A stretch of 64,000 nt of DNA. Origin: Tigriopus japonicus. Taxonomy: Eukaryota; Arthropoda; Copepoda; Harpacticoida; Harpacticidae. How positions within the stretch are numbered: the stretch's first letter is position 1; every line of letters begins with the position of its first letter. The translations under genes were made by a program, and so were the position numbers. The stretch lies in the NCBI GenBank assembly GCA_010645155.1, contig CM021312.1, forward strand, positions 197,321 through 261,320, in the 5' to 3' direction. Shown piece after piece: positions 27,528 through 36,970 of this stretch. The notes beneath the pieces were generated by a model, which was not told where the DNA came from, did no database searches, and saw only the letters and a program-made list of their open reading frames with translations.

Positions 27528-27865
27528 CGCGATTCTATTGAAAAGTACCACGCATTGTAGTTTATTAGTATCCTTTTTCTCGAGACTCACGCCCAATTAT
27601 TCACCCACTATATTCACTCTTCTTGACTCTACTCCTTGAAACTTGTCTATTCTAAATGAGGTACGCCAAAAGAGTGGTTTGGTGAATATTTTGCTTAAAT
27701 TTCCTTTCTTTCTGATCTTTCTTTGTAACGACTCCATGCATGCTTTGTTTTGCTTTGGAAATTTGCTGTATGTACAATATTGATTTGGGATTTGCCTTGA
27801 GGAATGGGATTTGAAAATGTGTGGTTGCTAGTATCGTTAATCTAAAGCTGTTTTATTCTTTTTGT

Positions 27866-27890
27866 AGGTGAACATCTATGAGGAGTAAGT
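27866..27890 (+). other. Possible alternative terminal exon of the urea transporter
   Basis: A good acceptor (pyrimidine tract ending TTTGTAG) is followed by codons for VNIYEE and a stop. It is in phase with the end of exon 12 (26745), so a transcript skipping exons 13-14 could end here. Otherwise this is simply 3' UTR. Position is approximate by a few bases. Confidence 0.2.
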
Positions 27891-28037
27891 AAAACGCAAG
27901 CCAAATCATAAAGCACCGGGTGAACACCATTTACAAAACTTTTAGTGTGTCGTGATCTATTTTTATAAACGTTCATTACTTCACAATGTAAATATGTGGT
28001 TCTAAAATATAGAAATATTCCAAATGTTGGTAAATAG

Positions 28038-28043
28038 AATAAA
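28038..28043 (+). terminator. Polyadenylation signal for the urea transporter
   Basis: AATAAA about 510 bp after the stop codon at 27527. It is the first canonical signal I found downstream, so a 3' UTR of about 0.5 kb is likely. It lies 170 bp from the stop codon of the convergent receptor gene. Confidence 0.5.
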
Positions 28044-28215
28044 AACTTAGTTGGTCACAATTTCACGATTATATTATTTCTTCTCTTGGGGGTACCATTC
28101 ATGCTTCGATGCAATAATATAGGTTCTGGTTACAATGAGATCTGTCTACTCTCAAAAGTTCTTCGGATTCTTTTCTTCATTCTTTGAGATTGGCAATTTC
28201 ATTAAACATTTAACG

Positions 28216-31200
28216 TTAGACACTGTGCTCAAACTTGGACCTGGGGACATCAGGGCAAAGATCAGTGCGAGAACGTGTGCGACCAGTAACTATGATTTCT
28301 ACACCAGATTGTCGACTGACAGGACGTTCCAGAGGGCTTATGGGACGACTGGATGACCTCCCTGTTCCGTTGGAACTGGAATATCCCGAAGTCTAAAAAG
28401 AAAAAATGAAATGAAAGCACATTAGGTGAAAAATAGATGCTTTTGAAAGAGACGTTCAAAACAAGAAAAGAATTAACAATGGAATTCAGGAGACGAGGAA
28501 GAATGTGAGAGAGGTAAAATATTTCTATGGGAGCAAAAACTCATTTGATGAGCAATTTGAGAGCACAAGTTTAACTACCAACACCAATACAAAGGAGGTT
28601 GTTAATAAACATGGAACTATTTTGTTTTTGTACCTTCAGTACCATTAGTCAAGAACATGGAAGTCAAAGCTTTAATAGAAGAGAAAGATTAGGATATAAC
28701 GTGGTGTCTAGTGTCCTAGATTTGCATTTCCATCTCATTTTCATCTCAATCTTACCTGTTGAGATTCTTGCGTTTTTCTTCGTTGCTTCGATCTTGGGCT
28801 GGCATCCAATTGCTCAATAGTTTCTTCGCACTCCTCACGTAACCTCCTAGACCTTAATGTGTTTCCTGGGCTACTCTCCATTGACTCTAGTTTAAACTCT
28901 TGAGTCTCAGAGGTTGCCAATGGGCCTTTGGGGCTAAGGTCCATCATCTCCATTGGTGGAGGACTTCGCAATGGCGTGGTGAACGGTGCATTCATATAAC
29001 GCTTCAGTTCCGGGGTCTTTTCCGGTGTCTTCTGGGGTGAGTACCCAATGCGTGGTTCAATGCGGGCTGTGTCCATGTATTTGAGTCCGTTATACTCGAA
29101 TACTGGTGGCAATTGAGGCGACAAACGCTCAAAACTGTTATCCAAAAATTGCTGATCAGGAATCAGCTGATGGGGTGGCTGATTGGGATAGCTTTGTTGG
29201 AAGACACCGGAATTTGGATGGGGTTGGGGTTGTTGGGGATAGGGATGATATTGAACTGGGACTTGGCCGGGTCTCTGAGGCCCAGCCATAATTTGGGGTT
29301 GGCGTTGGGGTAGCAGCTGCTCCTGACCCTGCCTTAAAATCGGTGGCGCCCGATTTCGGGCAGGATACTGTCTTTGTTGTTGCTGTCTTTGCTTCTTTTG
29401 CTCTTCTTGCCGTTGAGCCTGCAACCACAAACAAACAAAAATGTCAGTCATCTTTAAGTTTGTGAATACAAGGAATCAAGTTTTTACCCTAACGGGATCC
29501 TTGTTACAAGACAAATCATTCCACGCCACTTTCAAACCGGCTCTGTAATCCGGATTGATCGCAAAATACAAGATGGGATGGATCATGCATGCGACGTAAA
29601 CGATGGCATTCATGATCATTTCCGTCTCGAATGCAGTCACCATATAAGGGGTGGCTTGGCGAAGACCACTGGTTCTGAACCCAAAATCGCTTTGTTGGAA
29701 CAAGTTCAACAACATATAAATCTGGGCAGGGGCTTGAGTGCCAACAAAGACCACAGCCAAACAGGCTGCAATCCCAGCAATCCGATTATGAGGATGGTTC
29801 AAGTGAGGCTCGCGAGCTCCACAAAGTTGCATGGTGAGAGCGATCAAAGGAAACAAAAGTAAGATCAGAGGGAGGAAGAATCCAACCAAGATCAAGCTCA
29901 ATTGGACCCAAAAATTGCTGTTGTTTTGGCCTCGACCATCCCAAACAACGCAAGTTTGGATCCCGGTCATGATATTTCGGGCATCATAGGCAATGGCTCC
30001 GGCGGGAATCGCCAATCCGAGGCCAATCACCCAAGCCAATGGAATGGACCACTTGTGCATTCTGAAACAATCGATGATCAGCCTGTTAATTCTAGTGCAT
30101 CGAAGCGCGATGTGTTGTCAAGATCGTGTTGGCAATTAATTATTCCCATGGAAAACATGACAGGCATCACTTACTTGTTTTGGCGAACCACGGTCTGGCC
30201 GTCTTCGGTGACATAGGCCTCGTTTTTTCTGTACCACATGTACAAAAAAGCAATGATGATCAAAATCAAGAATGCGTGGGTTGCGATAGTGCTCGCGTTC
30301 AAGAATGTGAACATTTTGCAGAGGGCTTCGCCAGCTCGCCATTCCATCATTTTCACAGACTGAAAAACATATGAGGGTGTATTTAGGTTGTGTATGCAAT
30401 CATGCATTTACAATGGAAAATTGTATTTTCGCTTTTAGAAGTGGTACAGGCTAATCTGCATTGCCATCATTGCATTTCAGTTGTTTCATTCCCCCAATGC
30501 GTAATAAAAAATCAGATATGTAAAAACTCTGGGTCCTTCTGCAATTACCTCAAACTTGTTTTGTTTACGGGCCTTTTTGTTTACCTTACTGGGAAATAAA
30601 AGTGCGTCAGTTGTTCCGATCTAGATTTTCGGAGAACTGTACAAACCTCCCAAACTGGTCTATCTGATAATGTCTATGTTGCAACAATATTTTTCTGCTC
30701 GTATTGCAATTTAAGGTACACAATTTTCAAGTAGTCGCTTCATTGTTTTAAGGCTGAATGTTATTTTGATTACGTCATATGACTTTGACAGGTTTTTGTA
30801 CTTTTGATCCACCTATCCTTCCCTTCTTGATTTCAGAGCTAAAGAGAAAAAATATTATTTTTGGTCACATTGAAGTCTGAAACGGTCGGTACTTTATAAT
30901 CAAAAAGAGGCCTAGTTTATTTATGGATACATAGATATTCTAATAAAGAGGTAGGTATTGTAAACAAAAGGGAAAAATGTTCAAATCGTTTGATAGTATT
31001 TTTTCTCTCCTATGAAATTTCGGTAACTTTAGTGGTAAATCAACGGCTGGTTATTCCTGACAAAGTCTCGCATTGGTCAAATTTCATTAAACACAAGATT
31101 AGATCAAATTTCAGAATATCCTAATGCATTAAATTCTATTAGGCTTACTAAATTCGCAAACCACTATAACTAAAAATAAAAGTATTGCTAGATTAAATAC

Positions 31201-34061
31201 TACAAGAATGCTGATACCAATAGCATATGGTTTAATTGGTGGAATAAGTGGGTTGATGGAAATGGTAAAATAAAAAAATGACATGATTTCATGTTATGGG
31301 CAGATATTTGAAGTGTTTACAAGGTTTTTTTTAATTTTTTTTTGCGATGATTCTTTTTGATTTTTTGTTCCAAGGAGGAGGGGGGGTTGTACGGTACTCT
31401 AGAATGTGCAACAGTTCTCTGATAAAATATGCCTTCAACAACATTTATTGACGTTGTTCTAATATAGGCTTAAGGGTTATTTGTAACAGCGGAAGAGGTA
31501 ATCATTGTTTTCTGAGAGCTCCTCCCAATCCTAAGAGTCTGGAATAGTTCGATTCAAGAGAACCTCTGCACTTCTTTAAAAAGGCTCCTTCGTTGTTTGA
31601 TTAAGGGAGTCCCAATCCTGGTAAGATATGTAGGATTTGATCTTCCATCACAGAGGCCTCAGTAGGCCTCAGAGGCATGCATAGTAAGCACAGAGCTCTT
31701 TGGTCGTTAATTTGTGAGTCCATAAACTAGTGATGGACCAAAAGGGCTCATAACCGAAACCGAAAGTTCGGCCGAAAGAGGGCTTAACCGAAACCGAAAC
31801 CGAAAGCAGTGTTCACTGTTTACAAAATTGTTCAAATGCAAAATCCGCCTTAAAAATTAGAATGTGTTCGATGTTGAGTAGTCGCAAATTTTGAAAAATC
31901 TTAAAACTGAAATTTCAGAGGTTTTTGGACCATTTTTTTCCCATTTTGTTGTCAAACTCCATTTTATATAGTGCTTGTCTGCTTTCGGTTTCGGTAGGCA
32001 TAACCGGAACCGAAACCGAAATTTCGGCCGAAAGCGCTTTCGGTCCATCACTACCATAAACCTACCAGGATCTGTTTGGTGGGCCCCTGACTACACAAAA
32101 TCATTAAAAAATTGGCTTTGACCCAAAATCTATTTTCTGAACCTTGGTCTTGGGCCTATGAGTTCTATGGATTATTGCGGCCGTCCATTTTGAACTACCT
32201 CGATGGCTTTTGGGCCCACCAAAAAGGACCTTAAGGTCCACTTGTGGCCTGCAGACTACTGGTTGCCGACCCCTGCTCTAATAACATTTGAGGCAGGCGT
32301 AATACGTTTTTCATACTTTTCCACACTAACCCTTGACTCATTCCAGAGTCGTCTACATAGATACTAGTTTGAAGTAGCCCTAGCCAAGGATAACCTTCAG
32401 TATACAATAGTATAAATACAGGGGTCCCTGCCCCAGCTGATGTAGCGCACACTTTGTTCCAGCGTTTTCTCGGACCCCAACAAAACATGCTCCAAATGTT
32501 CATCTCCACCTAGCGCCATAGGAAAATATTTCAAATTTTAGCCCTTCACCTGCTCAAGACGGTATATCTGTAAATATGAGCTAAACACAATCTTTCGGAA
32601 ATCAAAAGTCAAAAAAGGATGTTAGAGTCAAAAATGACTTTTCTAAAGCCATTTTTGAGTAAATCGTCATTTTACAGGTTTCCCCTAGCTAAGCAGTGCG
32701 GAAGGAACACTTCGGATTTTCAAGGTGACGCTCCTTCTCATAGATCGTTTATTAACCACTAGATAGCGTGCAAGCTTTAGTCAGGCTGATTTGGCAAAGG
32801 GGGCAGAATGCGTTGAATTTATGAGGAAAATGTCGCCCTCACAACTGCTGAGCGGACAGTTAGTGTGACCAGACATACGAATCAAGACAAACTTTTTTGA
32901 ACTTGATTTTGAAGCCTCAAGCTAGTTTTTGTCCATATATGTATTAGAATTCTTCCAATCAGTGACTTTTTCAATGTATTGGAAAAAAAGTTCCTAGTTG
33001 TAGTATTCAAATCCAAAGCATGGTCACTTGTGACGTCTTCATTCTTTCATGGAAATGACCACTAGCAATAGCAAAAAATGACTCAAAAACATGACTCAAT
33101 TCGACCTTTGATTCATCAATTGTATGGTTATCATTGCCTGGTCATACATTTCAAATGTTCCCACACTTTTGTCCTTGCAACAGTTGGCGATTCTTGGGGT
33201 TGGAGACACGTTTTTACAATTACACTCCCTCTAGTATTTAATAGATCTCAATGACACTTCTCCGGGTGAGTGCAGAGGCTAGTTTTTTAGAACAAAGATC
33301 GATCTCAAAATCGAACTTACAGTACTAGAGTACGATCTTAAGATCGATATTTGCGTCTTAAAAAACTAGCCTCTGATCTCCTATGAACAATAACAATCCT
33401 TCATGCGGTTGTCAATTCCAACGCTCAACGTAAACAAACTGTCAGACAAATGTTAAGATCATATATATTACTTTTGATTCTTTTGATTTATTAATTCTGC
33501 AGGCGGTTTCATCCCTTGAAGCGGTAATAAAATTCGGGTACCAACCCCACAAAAAAGCGTATATTTTGTAAATTTTTGGCCATTTCAGTATCGAAATATT
33601 TTTTTTTCATAGACACAACTTCCGAATAACCCTTTTCAAAGAGTTCACAAGCAAAATGTTGGGGGAAGCAATAAGTATCACTATTTTCGACCTTAATCAA
33701 AAAAGAAATTTACGAAATAGTTTCATTTTTCTACCTGATTTGGTGTACCTTTTAGTGTTTCTCAGCCTAGAAACAGATTCGAAGTCGAGAGCAAACGTAC
33801 CTGATCGATGACAAATGGAATGACGAGTAAAGTGACAACAATGTCCCTCACCGCCAAGGCCCCAAATAAGTAATGCGCTGTTCTGTGAAGGACCTGATTC
33901 TTCCGCAAAGTGACTAGAAAAAGGCCATTGCCGAGCAGGCTTCCCAAAATCACCACCAAATATAAGATCACGTATCCCCAAGATGGATAATCATACGGAT
34001 GTAGTCTGCTGGGCCCATAAGGAGGGATATAAGAGTCTCGTCCACGTCCGTATGAAGACAT
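28216..34061 (-). CDS. Orphan rhodopsin-class (class A-like) GPCR, five coding exons
   Basis: Minus-strand exons in order: 34061-33801, 30359-30175, 30061-29488, 29418-28756, 28392-28216. All junctions are GT-AG with matching phases, giving 619 residues. Seven membrane segments lie at about 29-52, 64-86, 101-127, 153-172, 199-223, 241-266 and 289-314. Conserved features are GN in TM1, LAVRD in TM2, the Cys101/Cys186 pair (TM3 top and second extracellular loop), Trp159 in TM4, Pro260 in TM6, and HPILY (310-314) in place of NPxxY. The DRY position reads FLY and the TM6 CWxP motif reads TQAP, so activation switches are atypical. A 280-residue cytoplasmic tail starts with a Q/R-rich run, then P/Q-rich and Ser-rich segments. 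The ligand is unknown. It is convergent with the urea transporter. The exon-1 start is the first ATG of the open frame. Confidence 0.85.
31728..32053. mobile_element. hAT-like MITE with 8-bp target duplication
   Basis: A 326-bp element beginning TAGTGATGGACC and ending GGTCCATCACTA, flanked by the perfect 8-bp direct repeat CCATAAAC (31720-31727 and 32054-32061). Both ends carry runs of CCGAAA units in inverted orientation. There is no transposase. An 8-bp duplication with TAGTGATG-type ends is characteristic of hAT elements. It sits in intron 1 of the GPCR gene. Related partial copies lie at 35199-35461 and 40609-41287. Confidence 0.88.
32255..32281 (-). mobile_element. Isolated hAT-like terminal sequence
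   Basis: On the minus strand this reads CAGGGGTCGGCAACC, a terminus common in hAT families. I could not find the partner end, so this is probably a fragment. A short element with similar ends is at 57319-57387. Confidence 0.4.
33274..33374. repeat. 101-bp hairpin repeat
   Basis: The ends AGAGGCTAGTTTTTTA and its exact reverse complement bound a stretch whose interior is also near-palindromic (ATCGATCT against AGATCGAT), so the whole 101 bp folds back. Sequence just right of it (TGATCTCCTA, then CAATCCTTCA) recurs at about 40510-40560, suggesting membership of a larger dispersed repeat. It lies in GPCR intron 1. Confidence 0.65.
33498..33534 (+). repeat. Short copy of the AGCGGTAATAAAA repeat
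   Basis: Contains the CCTTGAAGCGGTAATAAAA block shared with 35514-35647, 48634-48680 and 54043-54180. Only the 3' part of the repeat is recognisable here. Confidence 0.5.
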
Positions 34062-35198
34062 TCTGACACTTGTTTAGGATGGGCCTTCACAAAGCGATGA
34101 ATGAGCCAACCACTGTCACTCCAATGCTATTGGATTTCTCCATATCCAACAAAGTCTATTGTTCTAACTTTGGTCACCAAACAAAACTGTTCCTGTTCAA
34201 AACACGGTTGCTGTTTTGCCACTCTTCAGTGCCTAGACAGGCCCGACAAGTACACATTCAGTACGTAAGAAGAGCCTTCAGGCAAAGTAAGGCACGTACG
34301 CACCTATGTTCTACGATCCATACAAACAGAATGCACAGGTTGACGTCGATTCCACCCAGGCCAACTCTATCCCCAGTTCAGTACTGAAGGAATTGAAGGT
34401 GGGGGACCCAGGGCGGTCGAGTACGGAGGTGGGTGAAAATCCGATTCCGATTGTTTCCTCGTCCACAAATCACTTGTAACGACCTTGAATGAAGAGAAGA
34501 GAGGGCCTTTAAATTTCTACTTGTTGTTGAGATGAACTATCCGACCCAGTGTGCGTAATGTGCAATGCATTTCGATGTAACCTGGAGTACTCCAGCCAAT
34601 AGCCCTTGATAAATACGGGGTGAGCAAAAGGATCATCGAACGTCGAACCTTTTTTGTGGCTCAGATGATGGAAGGTATCGGTTTACAATCCGGACGGATC
34701 AGAGAATCCTTTGAAAACGCAAGAGGCAAGGCGAGAAGGGGAATTAAAATTCACTGGAGTCAAATAATCAGAGCACATGAGACCCCTCTTTGTTCGCATT
34801 GCAACACGTTCCTTTTCACAATGCTGCGTTTCTCGACGAGAGCGAGAAAGCCTTTTTCGAAGGAACGACAGGTATGAAACGCATTCGTTCTACAGTCACT
34901 AAATTGACTTTCTCAATCGCGAATCGAGACCAACTTGCACTTGCATTTACGTACTGAAGGGAAAAGCGAAAGAGACCTTTAAATGATTTGGTAGGAATGC
35001 TCATATTATAGGCTCTTCCATGAATTAAAGAAGGGCAAGGGGTCGTGGCGGTACCTCAAGCATCAGAAGAACGATTGTTCAATGAAATTATTATTTTGAA
35101 ACCCTCTTATTTATGTAACTTTTCGTTACTTAATTTCGCCCATTTTCGCAAAAATAAGAGTAATTTAAGTACAACAAACCAATAAAGGCATCAATGAA
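34062..35198. other. Upstream flank of the GPCR gene
   Basis: Contains whatever 5' UTR and promoter the receptor uses. I see no TATA box or other specific element that I can support, and no other gene. Confidence 0.5.
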
Positions 35199-35461
35199 GA
35201 ACCGAAAGTTTTAGCCCCCCGAATTATGCACGCCGAAACCAAAAGCAGACATGCACTTTAAAGTTTTTTCGGCTGGTAAATGGAAAAATCTTTGATGAAG
35301 ACTGTTTTTACATTCCTCTAATCCATGGGCAAAGGGAGCTTCAAGATGATTCGTTGGGATCAACAAATTTTGTTGTCAGCAATTTCTAGTTTCGGCTTCG
35401 GTTTTTGTTCCGGTTATACCCGACAGAAACTTTCGATTTTGGTCTTTTCGATCCATCACTA
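35199..35461 (-). mobile_element. Partial hAT-like MITE, same family as 31728-32053
   Basis: The terminus ATCCATCACTA and the CCGAAA-rich subterminal sequence match the intact element in reverse orientation, as does an interior block (GCAGACATGCACT against GCAGACAAGCACT). The opposite terminus is missing or diverged. Its terminal TA is where the element at 35462 begins. Confidence 0.65.
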
Positions 35462-36160
35462 CAGTATGCGAGATAAGTATGGGAACCCAGTAAGGTATTT
35501 TTGTTGGTTGTGTTTTTTTACTACCGCTTCAAGGAATGTGATTCCCTGTAAAAATAAATCACAAATAAGATAATCTAAATGATTAATATTAATACGAAAT
35601 TTGGTCTACCAACGAGTTACAGTTGGCAGATCTGTACAAACCTTGAACATAAAATGAATATTTAATAATGATAATAACATGATTATCTTTGATTTTGTGA
35701 ACATGGATTCCATAACCAACTAGCACAATTATTAATAACAAACAACCAGCTTCACAACGGCCGCATTGATGATAGTAACCTGGCCAAGGCTGTCCTTGAC
35801 CTAACTACAACATGCATTGGTGACATTAGGCTTAATTGTCTAGATTAAAACTGACTCCTAAGCAGGGATACTTGGACGATACTTGGATACTTAGACTTCA
35901 TGCATGACCTGGCCTCAAACATGGATCACACAGAGAAGTCCATTAAGGTCAGGGCTGCTTGGTGGCCACATTGCCTTGTTCCAGAAAGCAGGACAAGCCT
36001 AATCAGGTCATTAGCGATGACTTAAGCCATTGTGAAGCTGGTGAATTGTGAAAACATCCAGATTGGCCACAGGTTCCATGACAAAATAATAAAAACACTC
36101 ATTCCACCAAAATAATCAAACTCAGTTATTACGTGGTTTCTACACTTATCTCGCATATTG
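35462..36160. mobile_element. Tc1/mariner-like non-autonomous element
   Basis: The inverted ends CAGTATGCGAGATAAGT and, on the other strand, CAATATGCGAGATAAGT agree at about 25 of 31 positions and are flanked by TA on both sides (35460-35461 and 36161-36162). There is no transposase frame. It appears to have inserted at the TA that ends the hAT-like copy to its left. It contains one copy of the AGCGGTAATAAAA repeat. Confidence 0.65.
35514..35647 (-). repeat. Dispersed repeat of about 135 bp, minus-strand copy
   Basis: On the minus strand it runs from TTCAAGG, TTGTACAGATCTGCCAA and CAAATTTCGTAT to TTTACAGGGAATC, then AGCGGTAGTAAAA. The same order of blocks is present at 54043-54180 on the plus strand. 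Shorter copies are at 33498 and 48634. The nature of the family (retroposon 3' end or part of a DNA element) is unresolved. Confidence 0.7.
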
Positions 36161-36266
36161 TAGAAGGCATCTTATTTAATTCACACATAAACAAATTATA
36201 TTAAATTATGTTCACACTTGAAATGATGACAGAATGCATTGGTACCTCTAAATGAAAAACATAAAG

Positions 36267-36970
36267 TTACACATTAACTAAAATATTAAAAACATTAGCG
36301 CCCCCTGGAGAGGAAGTAATTAGCCCCTCCCCGAATATGATTATAGGACGGAGAAGAATCTCGTTTCTTATCATTGATGTGGGGGCTTCGTTGACAAGTG
36401 TACAGTAAAATGTTATGGTAGGCTCTCCCATCACATTATGAGTCATGCTAGCCACAAATCGAACGTACTTTGAAGGGAAGGGAAAAGTCCCTTTGTAATC
36501 ATATGCTTCTGTTACTTGAATGCGTGACTGCGTGCATTGTCCATTCACCACTAAATTGCTCTGGTTCCTTGAATCCATTGTCTACCAATGAAACTGGGTC
36601 AATTTCCAATAAGAAATATTCAAATTGAACCATTATTTCTTGAATACAATAACTGACGCAAAGGGCCTGTTGCAAGATGAGATAATTTGAACGGTACTGC
36701 ATTTTATTTCTCGACTTGAAACCATACGTTTTCGTGAAGAAAGGCTTTCAACTTCTTCAAGCCCAAATAATTTATGAAAGAGCCAACATTGTCGGTAACA
36801 ACAACATATGGTAACAACTCAAATGAGGGCCTCCAAATTCTTTGAGCTTCATTCAACGGCAAATGCGTCTTGGACAACCTGATCTGGTATTTTTTAGTGG
36901 TCAAATCCAGATTATCTTCAATCAGGGCCACAAACACAACCCTGATATCTCTCAACTTTACAGTTTCCAT
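36267..36970 (-). pseudogene. Frameshifted fragment resembling a Cys-loop receptor ligand-binding domain
   Basis: Three overlapping minus-strand frames (36970-36704, 36702-36499, 36578-36267) read like one protein broken by frameshifts. The first contains LIEDNLDLTTKKYQIRLSK, then LPLNEAQRIWRPSFELLPY, which resembles the loop leading into the IWxP motif of invertebrate pentameric ligand-gated channels, although the usual WxDxRL block is shortened. No transmembrane segments follow. I read it as a decayed or partial gene copy. It could also be a divergent gene with unrecognised introns, or an unrelated protein. Confidence 0.35.
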
